64,000 bases of DNA from Karstenula rhodostoma CBS 690.94 (Eukaryota > Ascomycota > Dothideomycetes > Pleosporales > Didymosphaeriaceae). The notes beneath the pieces are model-generated. The model searched no databases. It saw nothing but the letters and a program-made list of their open reading frames with translations, and was not told the DNA's origin. Of the stretch, positions 54,132-64,000 are shown one piece after another. The DNA lies in NCBI GenBank assembly GCA_010093485.1, contig MU001505.1, forward strand, positions 399,375 to 463,374. Reading direction: 5' to 3'. How positions within the stretch are numbered: position 1 is the first letter of the stretch; every line of letters starts with the position of its first letter. The position numbers and the translations under genes were made by a program.

Positions 54132-55184
54132 ATGGCAGACAAAGAGTCCTTCCTCCACTTGGCCCGCCCGCTTGGCCCTGCGCCCCTGGGAGCCCAGCCG
54201 TCGACGGCTCCGCTCAACGTCGTCGTCCAACCGCAGGCCATCTTCTCAATTCTCGACCACGCACTCCGCCGGCCCGCCGACCAGGAACGCGTCATCGGCA
54301 CTCTCCTGGGCACCCGGAGCGAGGACGGCACCGAAGTTGAGATCCGCAACTGCTATGCCGTCCCGCACACCGAAACCGCCGAGCAAGTCGAGGTCGACAT
54401 GGACTACCAGAAGCAGATGCTCCAGCTCCACCTGCGCGCGAACCCTAGGGAGGTCCTCGTTGGCTGGTACGCTACGAGCAGCGACCTGAACACCTTCTCT
54501 GCCCTCATCCAGAACTTCTACGGCCAGCAGGGCGACGGCACCTGGCCGCACCCCGCCGTCCACCTCACAGTCAGCACCGACCCCGGCAAGGAGATCGAGA
54601 GCAGGACATACATCAGCGCACCCATCGGTGTCACGGCAGAGCGTGCCGCAGACTCATGTCTGTTCATCCCTGTGCCGCACGAGCTCAAGTACGGCGAGGC
54701 GGAGAAGTCTGGTCTCGAGCTCATCTCGTCGGCCAAGGACCGCGAGGACCGCTCGCAGCCCATCATCACCGACCTCGAGGCCCTCGAGCGGGCCATCACG
54801 CACGTCCTCGAGATGCTCGACCGCGTGTCCACGTACGTTAACAACGTGCTGGACGAGGAGGCCGAGCCCTCGTCGGCGCTGGGCCAGTACCTCATGAACG
54901 CGCTGAGCCTCGCGCCCAAGGTCGACGCCGCCGACATCGAGCGCGACTTCAACAACCACATCCAGGACGTCCTCGTCGTCTCCTACCTCGCCAACACCAT
55001 CCGCACACAGATCGACCTCTCCAACCGCCTCGCTACCGCCGCGCTTACCCTCGGCACCGGCGACGCCATCACGGGTGACGGCGAGCAACAGCAGCGCGGC
55101 GGCGACAGGCAAAGGGGCGGACGCGGTGGCCGCGGTGGACGCGGTGGAGGCCAAGGTAGGCAGCAAAGAGAACAAGAAGCATGA
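54132..55184 (+). CDS. translation initiation factor eIF3 subunit F
   Basis: An intronless frame of 350 aa. The start (AACATGGC) is preferred to an upstream in-frame ATG at 54027. The MPN domain spans about residues 25-165, beginning [20 protein letters not shown] and including [20 protein letters not shown] and [20 protein letters not shown]. It is a non-catalytic MPN as in other eIF3f. The C-terminal helical part ([38 protein letters not shown]) is followed by an RGG-rich tail. The protein is part of the eIF3 octamer core on the 40S subunit. An alternative 3' splice from 55155 (GTAGGC) to 55274 would replace the last residues by a Gly-rich tail. Confidence 0.95.
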   Translation: MADKESFLHLARPLGPAPLGAQPSTAPLNVVVQPQAIFSILDHALRRPADQERVIGTLLGTRSEDGTEVEIRNCYAVPHTETAEQVEVDMDYQKQMLQLHLRANPREVLVGWYATSSDLNTFSALIQNFYGQQGDGTWPHPAVHLTVSTDPGKEIESRTYISAPIGVTAERAADSCLFIPVPHELKYGEAEKSGLELISSAKDREDRSQPIITDLEALERAITHVLEMLDRVSTYVNNVLDEEAEPSSALGQYLMNALSLAPKVDAADIERDFNNHIQDVLVVSYLANTIRTQIDLSNRLATAALTLGTGDAITGDGEQQQRGGDRQRGGRGGRGGRGGGQGRQQREQEA

Positions 55185-55966
55185 ATTGCCCACGATTCGT
55201 ATTCTTGATGCTGCCCTACTTTTACCTCCCGCTGCTCTACTGTTTGGTGTTTGACTAATGCATTTTGTGATAGGGACGAGTGCAAAGAAAGGGGCGATGA
55301 AAAAGTGGACGGGTGCGACGCTGGTCGAGGGGAAGACAGGCATGGGCGGTGGCGGTGGCGGTAGCAGGAGCGGGGGCACGTCGTCGCCCGACAAGCAGAG
55401 CGAGATGGCGGACAGCTGGCGACACGAGGGATGAGGCACGCAGGGCATGAATATCACGACATGAGAGGGATGCGGTTTTAACATCGAGTTGCCCCCAAAA
55501 AGCCGCAGGATACCCCATCAGGGTGCCACTTTTGTGGCCATTGTTCGATTAGCTCAATGAAGTTACCATGAAACCCACTGCCAACGCCTGTCCGTATTGC
55601 TGCCCGTGAATCCCTAATGCCCAGTCATTGTGGGGAAGATCTATTGTTCCCCCAGACGCCGTTTCCATGCCAGATTGAATGCGAGTCCGTCCGAGCTCCG
55701 AGTCATGTTCGCGAATGTTCCGATACGAAAGCCAAGGAGAATTCCGAACAGATGAGAATTGTTGTTCCTGTTGCAGTCCATAAGAGCGGATAAGTGGAGG
55801 TGCAGATGCTCTCAACAGCATCCTCGCGCGTCAAAGGGATCCAGTACGAAAGCCGCTGACAGAGAGAGAGAGAGAGAGCAATGTAACAGCGCGCAGCCGA
55901 CGATGCTTCATCCGCTGCGAACAATTGCCCTCGGCCGTCCAGCATCGCGTCACGCCTTCCTCCCGC
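55185..55966. other. spacer, with AG dinucleotide run
   Basis: 3' flank of eIF3f, including the possible alternative 3' exon at 55275-55434, and 3' flank of TAF13. An (AG)9 run sits at 55861-55878. Nothing else. Confidence 0.5.
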
Positions 55967-56497
55967 TCACCCACTAACGACCGTACCCGCATCCTCCGCC
56001 TTAACCTTCTTCTTCCTCTTCTTCTTCCGCTCGCCCTCCTCCCCCTCCCCCTTCCCCCTCTTCCCCTTCTCCCCAGGCACCTCCTCAACCGTATCCACAA
56101 CCGCGCCCTCATCGGTATCAAACGCCTTCCGCTTCCGCTTGAGCTCCTTATCCGTCTCGAGCAGCTCGCTCACGCGGCCCAGCTTCGCCGTATCGCGGCG
56201 CAGCATGAACTTGAAGTCGTCGAGTTTGATTTTCTGGCGGCGGGCGTGCGTAGCCACCGCCGCGGCCTCGTGGCACGTTTCGATGATGTAGTCTGTGATG
56301 ATTTCGTCGAGGGTGAGGACGGTGGCTTTGAGCGGGGGCGCGGTGTCGCCGTAGGCGACGAGGAAGGATTCTACTAGGGCGGCGTCAGAGGCGGTGAAGG
56401 GGTAGGCGGGGTCGCGGGAGCGGTCGGGGGCTCGTGGGGGAGGGACGCGCGGGAGGATGCGGTGGCGGGTGCGGAGGGGAGCTGGGTTGGTGGCCAT
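55967..56497 (-). CDS. TAF13: TFIID subunit TAF13
   Basis: An intronless frame of 176 aa from the Met at 56497; the frame is open to 56644 but the extra residues are not needed. After a short basic N-terminus (ILPRVPPPRAPDRSRDPAYP) the histone fold spans about residues 35-110: FLVAYGDTAPPLKATVLTLD, EIITDYIIETCHEAAAVATH and ARRQKIKLDDFKFMLRRDTA. This is the TAF13/TFIID-18-type histone fold, which pairs with TAF11. The C-terminus is a very basic and acidic low-complexity tail (KRGKGEGEEGERKKKRKKKV). Length and motifs are as expected. Confidence 0.92.
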   Translation of the reverse strand: MATNPAPLRTRHRILPRVPPPRAPDRSRDPAYPFTASDAALVESFLVAYGDTAPPLKATVLTLDEIITDYIIETCHEAAAVATHARRQKIKLDDFKFMLRRDTAKLGRVSELLETDKELKRKRKAFDTDEGAVVDTVEEVPGEKGKRGKGEGEEGERKKKRKKKVKAEDAGTVVSG

Positions 56498-57203
56498 GGT
56501 GGGCTGTGTGTGGTCGTGGAGAGAGGCGGGCATGCAGACGAGGGGGTTTGTGTACGGCGTGCCTGCTAAGGTGGGGGAGAAGGGAAGGTGCGCGCGCGCA
56601 GGGCAGCCGCGAGGTGAAGTTGAAGGTGAAGTTGAATGCGACAAGGCGCGTACTCACAGTCTCGCTGCTCCCACTGCGGGCCCTTGCCGCGCTGCCTCAT
56701 GCGCGGTTCCGTCATGCTGTGCCCGTTCTATGCGTCTATCCGCTTTCTTTGTTCCGTGTAGGGCGACAAGTAGGCCTGCTCCTGCTCCTGCTCCTGCGCG
56801 CTCCCGCTGTGTTTGCGCCACGGGCGGCCGTGATAGATGCTCGTGATATGTAAAGCGCGCGATAGGATGTCTCGAGAATCGATGATGAGTAAAATACCCT
56901 GGGAACGGTATCAGTACCTATATGATGGCAGGGGATTGTCGTAGTCGTCGGAGGTCAGCCTCAGTCTCCCAGCGAGCGGGACGATCTCCCTCCCACCGAC
57001 CCTGCACCCAGCACGGACACATGCGCATGCGCTTGCGCACCGCACCGCACCCCAACGAACGTCAACACACCCTCCAGAATTTCAAACAACCACTCTGTCC
57101 CTCCCAACACCCGCCTCAAGGCACCCACAACCCCCTAGGCACCCACCCCTACAAATTAAATCCCCCACCACCCCCCAAAACAACTTCCCGACTCCACCTA
57201 ACC
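56498..57203. other. divergent spacer TAF13 / KSH1
   Basis: Probably both promoters. Towards KSH1 the strand is C/A-rich (CCCACCCCTACAAATTAAA), with a possible TATA-like AAATTAAAT at about 57153. No gene found. Confidence 0.5.
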
Positions 57204-57540
57204 ATGGTACCCTCCACCTCCACCCCCACCACCACCCCCTCGCAGCTAGACAGCTAACGCCATCCAGTCCGCCCTCTTCGACTTCCAAAAACTCGTCGTT
57301 GTCATCCTCCTCCTCGTCTGCACCTGCACCTACGCCCACCACTACTTCCCCGGCTTCATGGATCGCAACAGACACAACTACGTCATGGGTATCTTCTGGA
57401 AGTGCGCGCGCATCGGCGAGAGGATGAGTCCGTATATTGCGCTGGGGCTTGTTTTTATGGCGGTGAGTTTGGTGTAGGCTGTGTGAAGAGGGTGTGCGGC
57501 TGATGAGGGGACGGGCAGGTTATGCAGGTTTGGGGTTAGG
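57204..57540 (+). CDS. KSH1: Kish (Ksh1/TMEM167) secretory-pathway membrane protein
   Basis: The first exon is the ATG alone (57204-57206), directly followed by a GT donor. Intron 57207-57267 ends CATCCAG; exon 2 starts SALFDFQKLVVVILLLVCTC. The protein is very like yeast Ksh1 and human TMEM167A: FMDRNRHNYVMGIFWKCARI then GERMSPYIALGLVFMA. Splicing a further 57-bp intron (57463-57519, GTGAGT...CTGAT...GGCAG) gives an end of V-M-Q-V-W-G and exactly 72 aa, the family length; without it the chain is 70 aa ending MAVSLV at 57477. Two helices. The protein is needed early in the secretory pathway at the Golgi. Too short and split for simple ORF calling. Confidence 0.9.
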
Positions 57541-58419
57541 GAGGGATTGCATGGTTCGAGCATCTGTTTTGGGTCGGGGATGCGCTTGGGAGTTGGGGTG
57601 CGGGCGTTTTGCGGTGGCTTTGGCGTGTTTGGTGGATAAGGGCGGTTTGGGTGGCATTTCGTGGCATGCGCCGTCAGGGCGTGGCGGCTCTATATTGTTT
57701 CAAGTCCACTCACGATACCATTTTATTTACTCGAGATTTGCATGCAACACACAATCAGGTGTGTCAGGATAACTTTGACATCGGGATGGTCGGTTCGGGT
57801 AGCATTCATGGCATCTTGGTCAGGGCATGTTCAAGTCCACTCACAATACCTTTTCACCTACTCAAGATCCGCATGAAACAATCAGAAGCACATGTCGCTA
57901 GCATTAAAATATATACAGCAGGCCCAGCCGCCCGCCATTTTTGGTCTTTGCCCCTAAATCCAGATCCAGAGCCCAAGCAAACGCAGGCTCCAACCCAGAC
58001 ACCGCGCCCAACCGTATCCCGTCTACCCCCGCTATCCAAAACAAGCCCACCCAATCCGTTCCATACAAGGTAAAATACACAGACGAACCCAGCGCCTAGG
58101 GGGTGGGAGCCACCGTGTAAGGCGCGCATTCATGAGTAGTTTTGAGAAGAGATTCTGCGAAGTAGCAGGGCCAGGATCAGTGACCACATGAAAATGAGAC
58201 AGTGGAAATGCGCGCAAAAAAAGATGAGAGCCCGTCCAGCAAACCGTCCGACCCATTGCTGGCAATCGTGTATATCCGTCCCCGAAACACATCTCTGTTG
58301 AAGGACCAATGAAAGGCAGGAAAAACTACGACATCGAGGTAGGGATAGGATAAATAAGGAAAGCAAAACACATTCTTTTCAGAAAGGTGACGAAGAGCCC
58401 GACTTAACTGGCCCTCGGT
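57541..58419. other. spacer with a diverged tandem repeat
   Basis: A block containing CAAGTCCACTCAC(G/A)ATACC occurs at about 57701 and 57832, with similar flanking sequence (GTGGCATT / GTAGCATT) about 50 and 33 bp before. The unit is about 130 bp and diverged. No gene seen. Confidence 0.6.
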
Positions 58420-60342
58420 CTAATGCTTGCGGCTTCCTTCTCCCTTGGCGAAACAGCAGCTGTCCAGACCTTGTCGTGATCCGGTACGCTCCGCACCCTC
58501 GACGTCGCTGGCATCCTCGACCATCACATCGTCGTTCAAGATGAAGTCTGGCTGGCTGTGCGCGTCGTCGGCATCCTCGTCGTCATCATCATCGTGGTCT
58601 GATACTAAACCCGGGTTAGACTCAACTGCATGTGGGCTGAGCTCTACCGGAGAAAGTGGCATGTGATGATTGTGACCATGAGTGACGTGCGTTGAGAAAG
58701 TCAGCGGCAGGCGTGCGTGGCCGTTGGGGTGCCCCTTCTTGCTGCCTGGTCGGCCGGACGAAACCTTGCTTGCGGGGGCTGAGTGAGGAGCGCTGACCGG
58801 AAGTCGCACCAGCTGGTTCGGCTTGGCAACGATGGGTGTTTGAACGGCACTGTCAGGAAGGTCGTCGTCCGAGGCCTCTATAACGTCCAGATCCACCTTG
58901 GAGCGTGCAGTGTCGACCAGACCCTTGAGATCGCCGTTGAAACCGCGCTGTTGCAGTAAAGCAGTCAGATGCGGTGTCGATGCCGATGTGGTCATGTTGG
59001 ATTTGGCCGGTGGCGCTGTCTTCACTGCGTCACGTGGCGTGCTGAAGTCGCGGTACACATCCTTGGCCAGCTCGGGAGGGTTGGAGCGGACAAGCGGATG
59101 CACGTTCCCGGGGTTCATGCTCACCGGAAAGCTAACTGTCGGTGTGGCAGCTGGGGTGTTCGTTGGCTCAGTGGCAGGGACAGGGTTGCCACCTTCACTA
59201 GTATCAACAGGAACACCGCAAGCGATGGCAGCAGCATCGTGACTCTTGAAAACCTGGTTATGCTTGATGCGGCAGTGGTTGAGGAAACCTTGCGTGTTCG
59301 AGAAGTTGCTGTGTCCGCACGCTGCGCAGTATAGCCGGACCCACTGGCCGTTGTCGGAGCGCTTGTGCAGCAGAGGATCGATCTTTGGTGCGGGGGCTGG
59401 GTTTTCACCAAGGGCCGGGAGCTTCAACGTTCCAGTTGAAGTTCGCGACGTGCGCGCCTTGCCAGTTGCACCGAACTCGGCAAAGCTGCCGCGCGTCGCT
59501 CGGCCTTCACCCATACCAAAGTAACCATGAGCTTGCTGCGCCAGAGCGCGTTCCGACACGGAGTCGAACTTGACATCCGAGATCAACCACTTCGCGTAAT
59601 GGCGAGTGTATGGACCGTCGGTGACTCCCCATGGGGCGGCAGACTGGGGTTCCGTGTAGCCTGCGTGCGGTTGCAGAGCAGCTCCCACACCCATGCTGAG
59701 GCTTTCCGAGGGTCCATCGGTACCCGGAAAAGGGATCTGGGAACAGCGCCTCAGCTGCTCTAGCGACACCTGGCACTTTGCCAACTCCTGCTCGATCAGG
59801 CGCAGCTCGTTGTGCTTGAGCAGGATTTCGTAGTTGATTTGCGCTTCAATCGACTGCTGCAGCGCCGACAAGCTGGAGGCCATGGTGGGAGCAGGAACTG
59901 GGGTGGAAGAAGGCTCGATTTTGACGGTTGGTTTTTGGGCTTTGCTCTTGCTCGCGCCGTCTCTTTTCACAGGCTGCGCCTTTGGCCGCGCATCCAAAAC
60001 CTCTGCAGTCGCGGTCCTCGGTCCTTGCTGCGACTCCACCGGTGGCTGGACTACTGCTCCGTCGGCAAAGTTGGATGGGTCCACGTTTCTATCGATCCCT
60101 TGTGCATCCTTCCACTTCTTCAACACATGCGCTGGCGCCGGTTCAGGGCTATCCGTCCTCTTCCGCTTGATTTGCTTTAGGAAAGAAGGGATCTCCACGA
60201 CAGGCATCGGTTTTGACTTGTGCAGTGCCGACTTCTCCATGATCTTGTCGCACGGGGTTTCCGTGCTCCATGATGCGAGGCGGAACATGGACTGCATTGC
60301 GATAGAAGGTCTAGCACAAACAGCGTTCATCTGTCGTGGCAA
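58420..60342 (-). CDS. AHC1-like ADA histone-acetyltransferase complex subunit
   Basis: An intronless frame of 640 aa; the actual start may be an inner Met (60294 or 60240, MEKSALHKSKPMPVVEIPSF). A coiled coil lies at about residues 155-200 (LSALQQSIEAQINYEILLKH). The conserved block YAKWLISDVKFDSVSERALA is at about 249-270. A single C2H2-type finger at about 339-361 reads C-A-A-C-G-H-S-N-F-S-N-T-Q-G-F-L-N-H-C-R-I-K-H, followed by FKSHDAAAIACGVPV. This combination is the AHC1/YEATS-associated zinc-finger signature of fungal ADA HAT complex proteins. The remainder is disordered, with an acidic D-rich run near the end. It is a nuclear protein in Gcn5-dependent histone acetylation. Assignment rests on the finger block. 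Confidence 0.75.
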   Translation of the reverse strand: MPRQMNAVCARPSIAMQSMFRLASWSTETPCDKIMEKSALHKSKPMPVVEIPSFLKQIKRKRTDSPEPAPAHVLKKWKDAQGIDRNVDPSNFADGAVVQPPVESQQGPRTATAEVLDARPKAQPVKRDGASKSKAQKPTVKIEPSSTPVPAPTMASSLSALQQSIEAQINYEILLKHNELRLIEQELAKCQVSLEQLRRCSQIPFPGTDGPSESLSMGVGAALQPHAGYTEPQSAAPWGVTDGPYTRHYAKWLISDVKFDSVSERALAQQAHGYFGMGEGRATRGSFAEFGATGKARTSRTSTGTLKLPALGENPAPAPKIDPLLHKRSDNGQWVRLYCAACGHSNFSNTQGFLNHCRIKHNQVFKSHDAAAIACGVPVDTSEGGNPVPATEPTNTPAATPTVSFPVSMNPGNVHPLVRSNPPELAKDVYRDFSTPRDAVKTAPPAKSNMTTSASTPHLTALLQQRGFNGDLKGLVDTARSKVDLDVIEASDDDLPDSAVQTPIVAKPNQLVRLPVSAPHSAPASKVSSGRPGSKKGHPNGHARLPLTFSTHVTHGHNHHMPLSPVELSPHAVESNPGLVSDHDDDDDEDADDAHSQPDFILNDDVMVEDASDVEGAERTGSRQGLDSCCFAKGEGSRKH

Positions 60343-61943
60343 AGGTGCTGCGCATCCAAGTGCAGAAGCTGAGAGGCGGCGGGATGACGTCGCAGGGGGA
60401 GTGCGAGCAGACCAGCGTGGGCGGCAAGAATTACAGAGGCGAAAAAGTGCAAAAATTACAAAGTATAGGGGTATAAGTGGTGCGCGAGGGAGTGAAAGAA
60501 GGGAAGCTACCTAGGGTAGAGTGGTGACGTGGTGGGAGGTGTGCAAGGTGTCCGCGAAGATGGGCCGAGGCGCGCCAGTAACTGCAAGCACAGGCGCTGT
60601 CGGGCAAAACACAAAACACGGACGGGTAAATACAAAGGAGACGGCGGCGCAGCAGAGTGCAGCGCAAAGAAACCGGGTCCTGGGCGTGGTGTGGTGGAGA
60701 GGCGGGTGTTGAGAGGATGTTGTTGGTGATGTTGCGAGCGAAGGCAGCAGCGGGCGGAAGTTTGGGGGGAGTCGTGCCTTCCTGAGAAGCTCCGACCCAA
60801 CTTGACGGGGCAGCGGCCAGCAGCACTAGCCTGGATGCGAGCCACAATCTCGCGCAGCAGGCAAGAGCGACCGGGGGGGTGGCCGCGTCGACGCCAATCA
60901 GGGGCGGCGTGGCATGCTCGACTGCTCATTGCTCGCACCCAGCTGCGCGCCGCGTTATGCTCTCGTCGGTCATGCTGGAAAAGCAGCGGAATGCACCTTG
61001 GCGCGGCGCTCCCGCAGAACCTTGGGCGCTTTGTTGAACAAACAAGACGTCTTCAGCGCCCGGTGCGACGGAGCGATGCCGGCCTCCGCGAGCACTACGC
61101 CTCCAAGTCTCCCTGCGCATCGTCATAAGTGGGCCGCGCCGAGTGATGGCTGCGATAGCTCGCGCCTCGCTCCCACTTTAACCCCAGCATACCAGCATAG
61201 CTGTCCTCTCGGATGCTCCCCTGGACCGCGCAGCCTGTCTCACCATCTTGTATCAAGCTGTCGCGGGGCTTCCCTTCGATGAACCACCCCGCGCACGTAC
61301 ACAGTATCACCTTGACGACCGTCGACCCGCCCACGCACATCCGTGGAGGACGTGGGTGCGTGTGTGCGCCGGCCAAGCCCAGTGTGCCACGACGCCTCTG
61401 CCTCTGGGCCGGCTCCTCTCCTGCGGGCCCACGCAAGCGGCAAGCCACCGCCCGCCGCCGCCTGAAAGCGTGAAACATCGCGAACAGTCAACACCATGAT
61501 GGACTCGCTCCAGCCTCGTATACGCCCACGTGACGTCTGTCGCCGCCGTGGCCAGAGTGGCGAGCGAGCCCTCTGGAAACACTGTGTGCGTCACTTGACC
61601 GTGTGCTCTCCATGAGTCATGGCATTTGGAATATTGGAATAATATTCTATTGGGAGAGGTGGTCATCGATCGAATTCGAATGCCAGACCACATCCGATGC
61701 TGCCGAGGAAAACGAAGCTTGCCATCCGAAAACTCCCGATGAAAAAAACATAAACACCGCAAACACCGCCAATATGCCTCCTAGACCCGGAAGTTGCAAA
61801 GTCCCATCTCCGTCAACATTAGAAAAGCAATAGCTCGTGCTTACTCCCCAGTATAAACTCGCATAGCGTATGCACTCCAGATTCTATCCATCTGGCCGCA
61901 GATCTACCCCTGCGCTACTGTGTAGCCTACGCACTGCCTACCA
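60343..61943. other. stretch without a supported gene
   Basis: Promoter and leader of the AHC1-like gene and 3' flank of the protoglobin gene. The frames seen here have no family match. No tRNA or repeat recognised. Confidence 0.5.
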
Positions 61944-62992
61944 CTACGCACTCCCTGGAACCGGTCGCGGAATCGCGCTCGGCGATATCGTCGGCGACAC
62001 TGGCGGAATGGGGCTCGGTGAAAGGCGACTCTCCGCAGGCTCGGTCTTCGGTGTGCTCGCGGGCTCGTCATTCAAGTTCATGCCCTCGAGGTGCGAACTC
62101 AGCGGGCTCTTGGGCGCTACCCTTGGCCCACTCGCCACAGGCGTGACCAAGTTCTTGAACGGACAACTCCCCGTCGCCATGTCCGCATCTTCGATCTCGC
62201 CCTCGCTGTCGCTGCCACTCCGCAGTATCTTCTTCCCGTGCAGATAGCCCTCAGGCTCGATCTCGGGCACCAGTCGCTCCTCGAGAAACTCATCTCCGTC
62301 GCGCACATACCACTTCGCAAAGAGGTCGTTCTGGATCCAGATGACCTTGGACAGCGCCTTGACGAGGGCGATCTTGCGGTCCATCTTCAGCCGCGGGTGC
62401 GAGAGGATAGCCTCCATAAGGACGTCCTGGATGAAGGAGAGCGTGACGCCGATGTGGATGTACTCAACGTGCAGCGGGTGTACGCGGCCCTGCCCGACGT
62501 GCATCATGCCCACCTTGTCGAGATACTCCCAGTACTCCCTGTCATCCGTTAGTATAGACGTTCAGACATAGCCGTGACAAACGTACATCTTGCTGGGATC
62601 GCTACACAGCTTCGTCAAATACGCCCGCAGAAACATCTTCCGATGCATTATCTGCGGCGATGTCTCGTTCAAGTTCATATCCACAGGCCCTTCGTACGAC
62701 GTCGACCGCGTCTCGAAGGCGCGCGCTGTGATGTCGTATTGTAGCAGCTTCTTGTACACTATGTTGACGAGCGCGGGAATGAGCGCTTTGATGTATTTCG
62801 CGCCCGATATCAGCGCCTCGATGTCGCCTGCTCACGTTAGCCATCGCTCCCCCTCAAAAAAACGCAGCTGCCAACAAACATACGGCTACTAAAGTCGAGA
62901 AACGAGTGCAAATACCGCACCCGCGTCTCCAGGTCGGTATACAGCTCCCGCCTGTCAAAATGCATCATCGGTGGGCGGTAGAACTGAGCCAT
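61944..62992 (-). CDS. protoglobin-domain protein, 314 aa
   Basis: Exons 62992-62884, 62827-62587 and 62538-61944 join to 314 aa with introns of 56 and 48 bp. Residues 1-37 (MAQFYRPPMMHFDRRELYTD and the R-Y-L-H-S-F-L-D-F segment) lead into a helical domain: DIEALISGAKYIKALIPALV, IMHRKMFLRAYLTKLCSDPS, then EYWEYLDKVGMMHVGQGRVH and YIHIGVTLSFIQDVLMEAIL. This is the fungal protoglobin (globin-sensor-like) family, a heme-binding fold. His in VGMMHVG is a candidate proximal ligand. Residues 205-314 are a disordered Ser/Pro tail with acidic clusters. The role (gas sensing or other) is unknown in fungi. Confidence 0.85.
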
Positions 62993-64000
62993 TTTTTTCG
63001 TATCCTGGTAACTTTTGTCTTTGAAAAAAATTAAATTATCCCTTTAAAGTCGTTGTTGTTGTTGTCCGTCTAAACAGTTTGGTCTTTCTCGTCTGCGCTC
63101 AAGTAGAATACAGAAAACCAACAACGCCCCTCCCGCACGCTTATAGCCCTCACCACCTCCCCAAGGCGTCCACGCCTCCACCGCCCGCCCGCACCCTCGT
63201 GAGATGAGCATGGCGTGACACCCACCCCGTCCGCAGTGTCACCACCATCGTACCACCAGCTAGGATCGCGCTTGGCCCGGTACGCACTAGCGCGGCACCT
63301 GATTCGACGAGAGCGATGCAGCGGGTGTCCTCCTGTCGTCGATGGGGTTGGGGGTTGCCGGTTGGGGAAGTTTGGACTAGCAGCCTTGTAGGGGCGTGGG
63401 GTGATGTCGCTTAGGCTTGGGTGGTGGTGGTGGTCACTTGTCTGAGACGAGTGTATTGCTTACGAAGGGTTGTGGACAGGTGAGGGTGAGCTCTCGATCG
63501 TATGGGGCGGCGAGGGCGATGCTGTGAGTGGGGAGTGGATACGGGATGAGAGGAGATGAGATGAGATGAGATGAGATGGTGGTGAAGATGGGATGGGATG
63601 GGATGGTGAGGGGACCGTGTATTTGCCCTCTGGTAGGTAGGTAGGTAAGCGTACTAGCCCTAGCCCCCTCTGAATCAATCGCCAACTCTTCGCAAAGTTG
63701 TGCAAGCCGCTGCAAAACGCAGTACATATGTAGGGTGCCAAAACAGAAAAAAGCTCAGACACCTCGGCCACGATGGATAGCTATACAACACGCCACACCT
63801 ACCACGCCTTCACCCAGCCATGCACGAGTAGATAACCCAGCACAGCGACAACTACCACGGCCGGTCGCGCAACAGCCGTCAAACTAAACTTTTTTACAAG
63901 CTGCCTCCCCGCGAACTGCGTATTGCGATGGTGCTCCACACATGGTTGAGCCGTTGGTCCAGCCACAGACCAGACATCCCCCTCCCAACCTGGCAGCGCC
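62993..64000. other. promoter region and unassigned right edge
   Basis: Upstream of the protoglobin gene. Contains GATGA-type short tandem repeats at about 63555-63577 followed by GATGG units, and a GGTAGGTAGGTA run near 63632. No gene could be supported to the window end. Confidence 0.5.
63555..63577 (+). repeat. GATGA microsatellite
   Basis: Four to five tandem GATGA units, continued after a short gap by GATGG units to about 63606. Confidence 0.85.

Noticed and set aside
1..64000. CRISPR arrays, bacterial operons, integrated viral genes
   Set aside because: No regularly spaced repeats, no Shine-Dalgarno-led gene runs and no viral or LTR-type polymerase domains recognised in any frame.

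Overview
The window is nuclear DNA of a filamentous ascomycete (Pezizomycotina). Gene content fits a Dothideomycete, but the class is an inference. Support comes from many short GT-AG introns (44-86 bp) with CTAAT/CTAAC/CTGAC-type branch sites, fungal-only families (UstYa/DUF3328, DUF3433, HET, fungal rhodopsin-like), and conserved fungal housekeeping genes (UTP25, eIF3f, TAF13, KSH1, GET1, mS23). No bacterial operons, viral genes or CRISPR arrays are visible.

Layout. 1-6.7 kb has no intact gene. It is a patchwork of decayed fragments of unrelated conserved genes (a Dbp5-like helicase, a Cus2/HTATSF1-like RNA-binding segment, Cdc4-like WD repeats and several unidentified pieces) joined by short repeated modules. 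7.9-16.2 kb carries a tiny hypothetical gene, a UstYa-like oxidase gene, a small secreted protein gene and a 1420-residue double-DUF3433 membrane protein. 17.6-18.6 kb is a degenerate gene. 19-25.9 kb is a housekeeping block: a tail-anchored membrane protein, a mitochondrial PPR protein divergent from mitoribosomal protein mS23, then a prenyltransferase-alpha-like protein divergent from GET1. 27.3-29.2 kb is an SV2-like MFS transporter. 31.2-31.7 kb holds two tRNA genes. One is a tRNA-Pro(UGG) with its usual 15-nt anticodon intron plus a 61-nt insertion in the D-loop that has perfect spliceosomal (GT...CTAAT...AG) signals. This is the most unusual object in the window. 31.9-34.3 kb has a truncated hydrolase and a tannase/feruloyl esterase pseudogene.

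35-40.7 kb holds an AVT-type amino-acid transporter, a small conserved coiled-coil protein and an F-box protein. 41.4-51.2 kb is an accessory stretch: a dead HET-domain fragment, two fungal rhodopsin-like genes with matching exon layout, an unknown protein, a MITE, and a second HET gene interrupted by a SINE-like insertion with a 12-bp target-site duplication. 51.6-63 kb returns to housekeeping genes: UTP25 and eIF3f (divergent), TAF13, KSH1, an AHC1-like ADA-complex subunit and a protoglobin-domain protein.

Functional themes. Three head-to-head pairs share short intergenic promoters (PPR/mS23, PTAR1-like/GET1, UTP25/eIF3f). The first couples mitochondrial gene expression and the third couples ribosome assembly with translation initiation. 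The accessory stretches (0-7, 31.9-34.3 and 41-51 kb) hold nearly all the pseudogenes, repeats and insertions.
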